Origin: Chloroflexi bacterium SZAS-1
GTDB lineage: Bacteria > Chloroflexota > Chloroflexia > Chloroflexales > Roseiflexaceae
Reading direction: 5' to 3'
Assembly (NCBI GenBank): GCA_018266315.1
Contig: JAFEAS010000079.1
Span: 24,260-66,837, forward strand
Length of the DNA: 42,578 nucleotides
Shown here: positions 9,114-15,468 of the stretch, piece after piece
How the letters are laid out: the number at the start of each line of letters is the position of its first letter
Position numbering within the stretch: the stretch's first letter is position 1
Position numbers and translations under genes: made by a program
Notes under the pieces: model-generated
Told to the model about the DNA's origin: nothing
Database searches by the model: none
What the model saw: only the letters and a program-made list of their open reading frames with translations

Positions 9114-10208
9114 TCAATATTTCTGTGAAAACGCTGCCAACCCATCCTGAGTCTGATTGTGGTGCCTTCGGCGATGAAAATGCTGGAGCAGTGCATTAAT
9201 TGGAATACGCGTTTCGGGGAAAAGGAATTGTTGTGCTAGCCAATACACCAGCTTTTTCGGGGCGATAGCCACACATACAAACCAGCAGAGCAAGAGCAGG
9301 CGTAAGGGTATACGCAGATCGAAGCGCTGTAGCGACGCGCGCCAGCCAGCACCGAGTGCTTTACCTAAACTATCGCTGCTGAAGGGATGCAGTGCGGGCG
9401 CGAGCCGCAGCGAAAGCAAGCGATGGGCGGCAAATGTGACCGAGCCAAGGTTAGTTGAGTTCAAGCCCAGCGGCGCGGCAAAATGATGGATCGCCCGATG
9501 ACTTGCCTGCCAGTGAACCATTGAGCGGCGCAGCTGAGCCATGTTCACATAGCCCTGCTCGTGGTTATTGTGCCCATGCATACGGTACGAGGCACAAACA
9601 TCTTCAATCGCAATAACATCGCCAAATAGGGGAGTCAGGTGGTTCAGGTAGCAATCGGCAAGGATCGGAAAATCCTGTTCAGGGATCGGGAAAATCTTGC
9701 GGAGCACCGCAGCGTTGTAGGCATTTCCGCTGGTAGGTAGCCATCCCATATCATCCGCAAAGTGTAGCACCTGGTTGCATAGATTGCCATTGGGCATCGG
9801 AACATGAAGGGCGGGCTTGATCATTCCAGTTGATTTGCCGTTGTGATCAATGACCTCCATGCGATAGTTCATCCGCGCCAGGTTTGGATGGTGCTCCCAG
9901 GTTTGAGCAACGATGGCGGCGGTCTGTGGGTGTAGCTGGTCGTCGGCATCGAGGAAGATAATCACATCGCCTGTGGCCTGGGCGAACCCGGCATTCAGTG
10001 CGGCGGCTTGCCCTTTGTGCTCCTGCGCGATGGCGATGCAATGGTGGCGATAATCATGAATAATCGTTAAAGAATCATCGGTTGATCCATCATCAACAAC
10101 AATAAGCTCAACCGATGAGTATGTTTGTTTGAGCACGCTCTCAATCGCATCACGCAGAAAATGTCCGTAATTATAGTTGTTAATAATAATACTGACGATA
10201 GCAGACAT
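9114..10208 (-). CDS. Family 2 glycosyltransferase, first gene of the glycan operon
   Basis: A 364-residue GT-A enzyme. SIIINNYNYGHFLRDAIESV leads into LIVVDDGSTDDSLTII and the metal motif IIFLDADDQLHP. The C-terminal third is basic with a hydrophobic patch near residues 290-325 that could anchor the protein to the membrane. It is the most upstream gene of the minus-strand glycan cluster, so it likely follows the main promoter. The region ahead is AT-rich with several -10-like hexamers on the minus strand but no convincing -35. Sugar specificity cannot be told from sequence. Confidence 0.88.
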   Translation of the reverse strand: MSAIVSIIINNYNYGHFLRDAIESVLKQTYSSVELIVVDDGSTDDSLTIIHDYRHHCIAIAQEHKGQAAALNAGFAQATGDVIIFLDADDQLHPQTAAIVAQTWEHHPNLARMNYRMEVIDHNGKSTGMIKPALHVPMPNGNLCNQVLHFADDMGWLPTSGNAYNAAVLRKIFPIPEQDFPILADCYLNHLTPLFGDVIAIEDVCASYRMHGHNNHEQGYVNMAQLRRSMVHWQASHRAIHHFAAPLGLNSTNLGSVTFAAHRLLSLRLAPALHPFSSDSLGKALGAGWRASLQRFDLRIPLRLLLLCWFVCVAIAPKKLVYWLAQQFLFPETRIPINALLQHFHRRRHHNQTQDGLAAFSQKY

Positions 10209-10520
10209 AAGTATTTATACAGAAATGCAGCGTTCTCGTGACACCGCTCACTATAATATCGCGCTTATTACTCTTCTATAGCATCAGAATAAGGATGGTA
10301 TTGTATCAAATAATTAGCTATGCAAAGCCAATTTGGTATGCTCCTTTAACGACTAAGCATAGCAATATGCCTGAAGAAGTGTTGCCAGTCAGCGCTGGTG
10401 GAAGCTTCTTCAGATAGGTGCCGCTGGATAACTGCGCTGGTGTACATACTGCGCCACTTCCATTCGCGCGCGCGCCTGCAATGTGCTACCATGCACCCAT
10501 ACCAAGCACGGAGGAACCCA
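10209..10520. other. Divergent intergenic region of 312 bp
   Basis: This gap separates the minus-strand glycan operon from the plus-strand molybdenum set, so it should hold promoters for both. On the plus strand, TG-C-TACCAT (10484-10492) is an extended -10 candidate for the xdhC pair, with a ribosome-binding site GGAGG at 10510-10514. On the minus strand TATTAT (10258 to 10253) and TATAAA (10219 to 10214) are weak -10 candidates. No gene or repeat is seen. Confidence 0.5.
10484..10492 (+). promoter_or_regulatory. Extended -10 promoter candidate for xdhC genes
   Basis: The string AATGTGCTACCAT contains TG, one base, then TACCAT. The same AATGTGCTA core precedes clpP and the LuxR gene in this window. 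No good -35 lies 17 bases upstream, as expected for a TG-extended promoter. The hexamer itself matches TATAAT at only four of six positions. Confidence 0.35.
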
Positions 10521-10835
10521 ATGAAAGATGTACTACCTGCGATCGAACAGTGGCGCGCGCGCGGCGAACGTGTGGCGATTGCCACGGTCGTCAAAACGCT
10601 TGGCTCGGCACCACGCGGTATTGGGGCGAAAATGGCGGTCTCGTCGGGTGGCAGCATGGCCGGTTCGGTCAGTGGCGGCTGTATCGAGGGCGCGGTGTTC
10701 GATGCCTGCCAGGCGGCAATTGCCAACGGCCAGGCGCGCCTGCTGCACTTTGGCGTGGCCGATGATGATGCCTGGGATGTTGGCCTGGCCTGCGGTGGCA
10801 CGATTGACGTATTTGTCGAGCCGCTAGACCCGTAA
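10521..10835 (+). CDS. Short XdhC/CoxI-type protein
   Basis: A 104-residue protein matching only the N-terminal XdhC/CoxI domain. The signature SGGCIEGAVF (Cys54) is intact, after KTLGSAPRGIGAKMAV. Family members bind molybdenum cofactor and help sulfurate and insert it into xanthine-dehydrogenase-type enzymes. The ATG at 10521 is preceded by GGAGG at 10510-10514. The C-terminal Rossmann domain of full XdhC is absent here but is present in the next gene, 18 bases downstream. All three cysteines of the pair lie in this short protein. It is not a frameshift relic, because both frames have their own start and ribosome-binding site. Confidence 0.82.
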   Translation: MKDVLPAIEQWRARGERVAIATVVKTLGSAPRGIGAKMAVSSGGSMAGSVSGGCIEGAVFDACQAAIANGQARLLHFGVADDDAWDVGLACGGTIDVFVEPLDP

Positions 10836-10853
10836 CTTCGATTTGAGGCGTAT

Positions 10854-11594
10854 ATGAGCATCTACGAAGCCCTGACTGTTGCGCTCGCCGCCGAGCAGCC
10901 AGTTGTTGTTGCCACCGTCATTGGTGGCGCGGGTGCGGTTGGCGCGAAGCTGCTAGCTCGCCCCGGCGGCGAAACGCTTGGTAGCCTCGGCGCAGATTTG
11001 CCCGAAGTGGCGATTGTGCAGGACATGCTGGCTATGCTGGCGCGCGCTGAGAGTGGCACTCGCCGCTATGCTACTGCGGCGGGCGAAGCTGAGGTGTTTA
11101 TAGAAGCGTACCCGCCGCCGCCAACGATGTTTATTGTTGGCGCGGTGCATATTGCCATTCCGCTGGTCACCTTCGCTAAAGTGCTCGGCTTCCGCACCGT
11201 TGTGGTCGATGCGCGCGGGGCTTTTGCTACGCCCGAGCGCTTTGCCCACGCCGACGAGCTGGTGAACCAGTGGCCCGACGAGGCGCTGCACGGGCGGCTG
11301 AACAGCAACAGCTTTGTGGTGCTGCTTACCCACGACCCCAAGCTCGACGACCCGGCTTTGAAAGTGGCGCTGCCTAGCCCGGCGCGCTATGTTGGTGCAT
11401 TGGGCAGCCCCAGCACACACGCCAAACGCCTGGCCCGTCTGCGCGGTGAGGGTATGCCCGAAGCGCAGCTGGCGCGCCTGCATGCGCCAATTGGCCTGAA
11501 GATTGGCGGCAACACCCCTGAAGAGATCGCCGTTAGCATCATCGCCGAAATCGTTGCGGCGCGGCACGGCCTCACCGGCAAGGGCGAAGGCTGA
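10854..11594 (+). CDS. XdhC family protein with C-terminal Rossmann domain
   Basis: A 246-residue protein. Residues about 1-85 resemble a CoxI-like domain without the SGGC motif, since the position reads LGSLGADLPEV. Residues about 90-240 form the XdhC_C Rossmann domain with MFIVGAVHIAIPLVTFAKVLGF, VVLLTHDPKLDDPAL, YVGALGSPSTHAKRL and LKIGGNTPEEIAVSI. The protein contains no cysteine at all. It probably works with the short Cys-bearing XdhC protein just upstream in maturing a molybdenum hydroxylase. GAGG lies 6-9 bases ahead of the ATG. Its stop codon falls in a 7-bp tandem repeat. Confidence 0.84.
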   Translation: MSIYEALTVALAAEQPVVVATVIGGAGAVGAKLLARPGGETLGSLGADLPEVAIVQDMLAMLARAESGTRRYATAAGEAEVFIEAYPPPPTMFIVGAVHIAIPLVTFAKVLGFRTVVVDARGAFATPERFAHADELVNQWPDEALHGRLNSNSFVVLLTHDPKLDDPALKVALPSPARYVGALGSPSTHAKRLARLRGEGMPEAQLARLHAPIGLKIGGNTPEEIAVSIIAEIVAARHGLTGKGEG

Positions 11595-11618
11595 ACGATG
11601 AACGATGAACGATGAAAG
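11592..11618. repeat. Heptamer tandem repeat at the end of the long xdhC gene
   Basis: Three exact copies of TGAACGA (11592-11598, 11599-11605, 11606-11612) are followed by the variant TGAAAGG. The first copy contains the stop codon of the preceding gene. Such heptamer repeats are common in intergenic DNA of some filamentous bacteria. Confidence 0.75.
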
Positions 11619-11724
11619 GATCACACGATTGCTTTCGTCGTTCCTCATGGCAACCTCCTTTTCAGCGGGTCTCTCAGTGCCTTGGCGGCAAAACCCGCAG
11701 TCTGCAAATCTGAAATGAACCGTC

Positions 11725-12762
11725 ATGCACATTCATCTCGAGCCAATTACTGCCCATAACATTGGCGATTGCCTGCGCCTACATGTCGCGCCACACCAGA
11801 AATATTTCGTTGCCTCAAACACCGTTTCACTCATTCAATCGCTGGTTGAGCCAGCTTTCGTGCCGCGCGCGATCTACGCGGGTGAGCAGATGGTTGGCTT
11901 TGTGATGTATGGGCGCGACCCTGAGAGCGGGCAGGACTGGATCGTGCGCCTGATGGTTGATGCGCGCTACCAGGGGCGCGGCTACGGCCACGCAGGCTTG
12001 CTCGCTGCCCTCGATGTCCTCGGCCAGCAGCCGGGTTCGCACGGCACTTTTGTAAGCTACCGGCCCGAAGATCTGGCGGCGGCATTTACCTACGCTGGGG
12101 TTGGGTTTCGTCCTACCAGCGTTTTGCCCGATGGCGAAATTGTAGCCGAGCGCCCGCTAACGAACGACGCTGCCGCGCCGGTGGTGGCCGGGGTCGTGCT
12201 GGCGGCTGGCGCGGCCACGCGCATGGGCCGCCCCAAGCAGCTGCTCGATTGGAATGGGCGACCGCTGGTGCGCGTTGCCGCCGAAACCGCGCTTGAAGCT
12301 GGCCTGTTCCCGGTACTCGTCGTCATTGGCTACGCACACGAGGCGGTTGCCGAAGCGCTACAGGGCTTGCCGGTGCATTGTGTCATGAATTCGGCTTATG
12401 CCGCGGGGCAAAGCACGTCGCTGCGCGCTGGCATTGCGGCGCTGGGGCATGCCGGTGCCGCCGCCATGGTGCTGCTGGGCGACCAGCCGTTTGTGACGCC
12501 CGCAATCGTCGCGCGGCTGCTCGCTGCCTGGCACACGAGTGAACAACCAATCGCGGCACCACTCTATGCTGGGCAGCGCGGCAACCCGGTGCTGTTTTCA
12601 CGCACGCTGTTTCCTGCGCTGCTGGCGGTAGAAGGCGACCAAGGCGCGCGTGCGGTGCTGGCCGCAAATCACGACCGTATCACACTAGTGCCGTTTGATG
12701 ATGCGCGACCGCTGGCCGATATCGACACGCCCGAAGATTACGCGCGCTTGTTGCACAAATAA
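11725..12762 (+). CDS. Fusion of GNAT acetyltransferase and MocA-like molybdopterin nucleotidyltransferase
   Basis: Residues about 1-145 are a GNAT domain with RYQGRGYGHAGLLAAL as the acetyl-CoA pyrophosphate loop. Residues about 155-345 are a MobA/MocA-like nucleotidyltransferase with GVVLAAGAATRMGRPKQ (from 156), the metal motif LLGDQPF (Asp253) and GQRGNPVLFSR followed by EGDQGARAVL, which fits MocA (CTP-dependent) better than MobA. MocA enzymes make molybdopterin cytosine dinucleotide for xanthine-dehydrogenase-family enzymes. The gene lies in the XdhC cluster after 130 bases with no other gene. The role of the acetyltransferase half is unknown. The single uninterrupted frame argues that this is a real fusion. 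Confidence 0.82.
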   Translation: MHIHLEPITAHNIGDCLRLHVAPHQKYFVASNTVSLIQSLVEPAFVPRAIYAGEQMVGFVMYGRDPESGQDWIVRLMVDARYQGRGYGHAGLLAALDVLGQQPGSHGTFVSYRPEDLAAAFTYAGVGFRPTSVLPDGEIVAERPLTNDAAAPVVAGVVLAAGAATRMGRPKQLLDWNGRPLVRVAAETALEAGLFPVLVVIGYAHEAVAEALQGLPVHCVMNSAYAAGQSTSLRAGIAALGHAGAAAMVLLGDQPFVTPAIVARLLAAWHTSEQPIAAPLYAGQRGNPVLFSRTLFPALLAVEGDQGARAVLAANHDRITLVPFDDARPLADIDTPEDYARLLHK

Positions 12763-12933
12763 GCAGGTAGTTCTTACCGTCGAATGTTTACCGCTGAGAC
12801 ACAGAGGCACTGAATTCGTTACCGCGATCTCATCTACTGGAGCGGCGTAAGCAGGTTGGCTGCGGCGCGATGTATCCTGAGGCGATCATTGTATTGCGAT
12901 CGCAACTGACAGATTTCATGCCAAGTTCGCCAG

Positions 12934-13010
12934 GAGTATGCGCATTACGCACAGAGCGTTTGGCTTTGTAGTGCGTAGTATGTAGTGCATGGCGTGCAAG
13001 GATTCAACCG
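12934..13010. repeat. Dispersed repeat family 2, copy 1, with GTAGTGC heptamers
   Basis: The core AGCGTTTGGCTTTGTAGTGC is shared exactly with a second copy near 17815. Downstream are heptamers GTAGTGC, GTAGTAT, GTAGTGC (12968-12988) and then GCAAGGATTCAACCG, which resembles AAGTATTCAACGG at the second copy. It sits between the GNAT–MocA gene and the molybdopterin-binding gene. No coding capacity seen. Confidence 0.6.
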
Positions 13011-13014
13011 AGGT

Positions 13015-13035
13015 TGGTATCATATCTGGTATAGG
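13015..13035 (+). promoter_or_regulatory. Extended -10 promoter candidate for the molybdopterin-binding gene
   Basis: TG-G-TATCAT at 13015-13023 and a second TG-G-TATAGG at 13027-13035 lie just ahead of the ATG at 13044. The distances would give a very short or no 5' leader. This suggests the gene can be transcribed apart from the xdhC genes upstream. Confidence 0.4.
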
Positions 13036-13043
13036 CTCGTTCC

Positions 13044-14033
13044 ATGCACCTCGCCACGCTGCCTCCCGAGCAAGCGCTCGGTCATATTTTGCGCCACAAC
13101 CTTGCCGATGTACAGGGCCACAAAGCGTTTGCCAAAGGCCACCGCATTGCCGAGGCCGATCTGCCACGCCTGCGCGAGCTAGGTGTGCAGCTGCTGCGTG
13201 TAGCGGTGCTTGAGCCTGGCGATGTGCATGAGGATGCGGCGGCGCGGCGGCTCGCAGCGGCGGTGTGCGGCAGTGGGGTGGTGGCCGGGCCGCCCGCTGC
13301 TAGCCGGGTGAACTTGCTGGCCGAAGCCGATGGCGTTGTGCATATTGACGAAGGACGCCTGCTCGAAATCAACCAGATCGATGGGCTGACGATCGCCACC
13401 CGCCCGGGCCACGCGCTGGTGCGCGCGCGCAAGCGAGTTGCTACGATCAAGATTATTCCTTTTGCTGTCCCCGAGGCCGATTTGCGCGCTGCCGAAGCGG
13501 TTGGGCGTGCTGGCAGCCCAATTATTATGTTGGCCCCATTGCAGCGATGGCTCGTTGGTGTTGCCCTGGTTGGCAGCCTGGCCGCGCGCGACCGGATTAT
13601 GGGCGGTGTGTACCCTGCAATCGCGGCGCGGGTCGAAGCACTTGGGTCGGCAATTTGCGGCGTGCGCTATGTGCCTGCCGACGAGGCGGCGGTTGCGGCG
13701 GCGATTGGGGAATTGCACACCGCTGGCGCACAATTGCTGATCATCGCGGGTGAAACCTCGATTATGGATCGCGATGATATTACGCCCCAGGGTATTCGCT
13801 TGGCGGGTGGGCGTATCGAGCATTACGGTGCGCCGGTGGAGCCAGGTAACCTGTTGCTGCTGGCCTACCTTGGGGTAGCGGGCGCTGAGCTACCGGTGCT
13901 GGGTGCGCCCGGCTGTGTGCGTTCGCGCGACACAAACATTGTCGATCTATTGCTGCCGCGCCTGCTGGCTGGTGAGCATCTTACCCGGCGCGATATTGTT
14001 GCGTTGGGGCACGGTGGCCTGCTTGGTGGGTAG
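13044..14033 (+). CDS. Molybdopterin-binding protein (MoeA/Mog-type domain)
   Basis: A 329-residue protein of the type found beside molybdenum-hydroxylase genes. The C-terminal half has a MoCF/Mog-like fold: AGETSIMDRDDITPQGIRL followed by GAPVEPGNLLLLAYLG and LGAPGCVRS, which match the substrate loops of molybdopterin-binding proteins. The N-terminal half (about 1-150) is less conserved but similar to the family. It may hold or transfer molybdopterin during insertion. The enzyme that would receive the cofactor is not in the window. The ATG at 13044 has no clear ribosome-binding site, and a promoter candidate is very close, so the mRNA may be leaderless. The family is clear; the exact step is not. 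Confidence 0.82.
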   Translation: MHLATLPPEQALGHILRHNLADVQGHKAFAKGHRIAEADLPRLRELGVQLLRVAVLEPGDVHEDAAARRLAAAVCGSGVVAGPPAASRVNLLAEADGVVHIDEGRLLEINQIDGLTIATRPGHALVRARKRVATIKIIPFAVPEADLRAAEAVGRAGSPIIMLAPLQRWLVGVALVGSLAARDRIMGGVYPAIAARVEALGSAICGVRYVPADEAAVAAAIGELHTAGAQLLIIAGETSIMDRDDITPQGIRLAGGRIEHYGAPVEPGNLLLLAYLGVAGAELPVLGAPGCVRSRDTNIVDLLLPRLLAGEHLTRRDIVALGHGGLLGG

Positions 14034-14046
14034 ATGACACACTAAA

Positions 14047-14079
14047 AGCGCCCGCCTGCGAAAAAAACAGGTGGGCGCT
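14047..14079 (-). terminator. Hairpin between convergent genes
   Basis: A 12-bp stem pairs 14047-14058 with 14068-14079 (one G-T pair) around a loop of CG followed by seven A. Read on the minus strand it is followed by TTTTAG, so it could stop minus-strand transcription from 14235-14597. Read on the plus strand there is no T tract, although it lies right after the stop at 14033. Confidence 0.5.
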
Positions 14080-14101
14080 CGCATAGGTAACCAGAGAATA
14101 G

Positions 14102-14227
14102 TAGGACTTTCGCTAACTCAAGCAAATTCTTTTTGTTCTTGGTGATGTTTTGCGCGGAGCGCAAAACATCACCAAGAACAAAGTACCATGCTGCCGCAGG
14201 CATATCAACAAGAAAGCGAAAGCCCTA
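14102..14227. mobile_element. Miniature inverted-repeat element, copy 2 (126 bp)
   Basis: Terminal inverted repeats TAGGACTTTCGCT and AGCGAAAGCCCTA differ at one base. The element is flanked by an exact 5-bp direct repeat AATAG (14097-14101 and 14228-14232). A 23-bp perfect hairpin pairs 14133-14155 with 14159-14181 around GGA. It is followed by AAGTACCATGCTGCCGCAGG, shared with the other two copies. No coding capacity. It lies between convergent genes. Confidence 0.88.
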
Positions 14228-14234
14228 AATAGAT

Positions 14235-14597
14235 TTACATCTCGATGCTGACCTCAAGGCCCGAGCGCGTATTCCACAAACGCTGGCGTTCGCTCTGGAC
14301 GGGCTGCCCCGCATCGTGCAGGCTCACACGAAAGGCGCGCTGCTGCTGTGAGTCGAGTGTCAATGTATCGAGAATACCGGGTGTGCCACTAAAGATTGGT
14401 TGGCGGCGTTCGTTCAGCACCCGCACCACAATCCGCAGGTTCAATGGCCGCCCCGAGCGGTTGCGGATCGCACCCTGCACATATGGCAAGCCAAGCGTAT
14501 TCTGCCCGACAAATTGGAGCTGACCGATTTCGACCTTACCCCGCAACGACCACGGCACACGAACTTTGTTGGGCTGAACAAGCTCCGGCATAGCCAT
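14235..14597 (-). CDS. Small protein of unknown function, FxLYD-like strand pattern
   Basis: The 120-residue product has no signal peptide, membrane segment or catalytic motif that I recognise. The central part, VQGAIRNRSGRPLNLRIVVR followed by VLNERRQPIF and later DTLTLDSQQQRAFRVSL, looks like a small immunoglobulin-like beta sandwich of the FxLYD type, where N-x-S-G and alternating hydrophobic strands are typical. This is a weak match. The gene has a clear ATG and an open frame of the same composition as its neighbours. It diverges from clpP across 197 bases and reads toward miniature element copy 2. Confidence 0.6.
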   Translation of the reverse strand: MAMPELVQPNKVRVPWSLRGKVEIGQLQFVGQNTLGLPYVQGAIRNRSGRPLNLRIVVRVLNERRQPIFSGTPGILDTLTLDSQQQRAFRVSLHDAGQPVQSERQRLWNTRSGLEVSIEM

Positions 14598-14728
14598 TGG
14601 CTTCTCCTTGTAGGTGTTATAGATGCGGTTGGATTGCTGTGTTTATCTTAGCCCAGTGCTTTCTATAGCTCAATGAACCCTTAGTACTATATTGGATTAG
14701 CCACGTGGGTGAGTGTAAGCTAGGCACC

Positions 14729-14756
14729 TTCGTGGTGGCCACGAATGTGCTATACT
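14729..14756 (+). promoter_or_regulatory. clpP promoter with overlapping palindrome
   Basis: An extended -10, TG-C-TATACT, ends at 14756. Directly upstream is a perfect interrupted palindrome TTCGTGG-TGG-CCACGAA at 14729-14745, covering the -35 region. A repressor bound there would block RNA polymerase. The site does not match the CIRCE element (TTAGCACTC-N9-GAGTGCTAA), so the regulator is unknown. Confidence 0.6.
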
Positions 14757-14794
14757 GATGCCGTTCTCAATGGCCTGGCACAAGGGGAGACCGT

Positions 14795-15388
14795 ATGGCA
14801 TCGGTTCGCATTCCAACAATTATTGAACGTACACCCCGTGGCGAGCGCGCGTGGGATTTGTTCTCGCGCCTGCTGCAAGAACGGGTGATTATGCTTGGCA
14901 CGCCAATTGATGAAGAAGTGGCCGTGCCTATCGTAGCGCAGCTGCTGTTCTTGCAACACAGCGACCCTGAGCGCGATATCTGGTTTTATATCAATAGCCC
15001 GGGTGGCAGTGTGCGCGATGGGCTGGCAATTTACGACACCATGCAGCTCATTTCGCCCGATGTAAACACCGTGTGTATTGGGATGGCCGGTAGTATGGCT
15101 ACGGTGCTGCTCACGGGTGGTGCGCCGGGCAAGCGCTATGCCCTGCCCAATTCGACGATCCACTTTCACCCGGCCTCTTCGGGGATTGAGGGTTCCGCGC
15201 CCGATGTTGAGCGCGCGGTGAATGAGCTATTGCGCTTGCAGCGGGTAACCAGCGAGCTGGTGGGTAAATCGGCGGGCAAAACTGCCGAGCAGATCGAGCA
15301 AGATTTCAGCCGCGATAAATTCCTGACGGCGCAAGAAGCAAAAGAGTACGGTTTAATCGACCATATTCTCGATCGCTCAGTGGGCTAA
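14795..15388 (+). CDS. clpP: ATP-dependent Clp protease proteolytic subunit
   Basis: A 197-residue serine peptidase that forms a tetradecameric barrel fed by Clp ATPases. The catalytic triad is Ser100 (in GMAGSMATVLL), His125 (in TIHFHPASSG) and Asp174 (in FSRDKFLTAQEA). His125 lies 25 residues after Ser100, as in E. coli ClpP, but the Pro after it comes one residue earlier than in the usual IHQP. INSPGGSVRDGLAIYD is the oxyanion-loop region. AGGGGA at about 14783-14788 precedes the ATG. No Clp ATPase is nearby. A perfect palindrome overlaps the promoter. A terminator hairpin follows at 15414. Confidence 0.93.
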   Translation: MASVRIPTIIERTPRGERAWDLFSRLLQERVIMLGTPIDEEVAVPIVAQLLFLQHSDPERDIWFYINSPGGSVRDGLAIYDTMQLISPDVNTVCIGMAGSMATVLLTGGAPGKRYALPNSTIHFHPASSGIEGSAPDVERAVNELLRLQRVTSELVGKSAGKTAEQIEQDFSRDKFLTAQEAKEYGLIDHILDRSVG

Positions 15389-15413
15389 GATTTCAGCATA
15401 TCCCGGTGTTTTT

Positions 15414-15450
15414 GCGAGCGCGCCGTGTGGGCGCGCTTGCTGATTTTTCT
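15414..15450 (+). terminator. Rho-independent terminator of clpP
   Basis: An 11-bp GC-rich stem (15414-15424 with 15430-15440, one G-T pair, loop GTGTG) is followed by TGATTTTTCT. The T tract is on the plus strand, so it ends clpP transcription before the convergent hydrolase gene. Confidence 0.8.
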
Positions 15451-15468
15451 GGCAGTACAACCGGCAAA

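Noticed and set aside
10521..11594. Split xdhC as a frameshifted pseudogene
   Set aside because: Each half has its own start codon and ribosome-binding site, and the second has its own N-terminal domain, so two genes are more likely.
10953..11732. Minus-strand open frame of 259 codons opposite the long xdhC gene
   Set aside because: The plus-strand frame has clear XdhC motifs; the minus frame has none and no ribosome-binding site.
12790..12813. Sequence resembling the common ACCGC-AGAGACACAGAGG repeat
   Set aside because: Only one degenerate copy is present, so it could not be supported as a repeat here.
12894..12905. Palindrome TTGCGATCGCAA ahead of the molybdopterin-binding gene
   Set aside because: It contains GCGATCGC, which is often over-represented in some genomes without being an operator, and it is far from a -10.
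14795..15388. ClpP lacking its catalytic His because IHQP is absent
   Set aside because: His125 falls at the expected distance from Ser100, and Asp174 is present.
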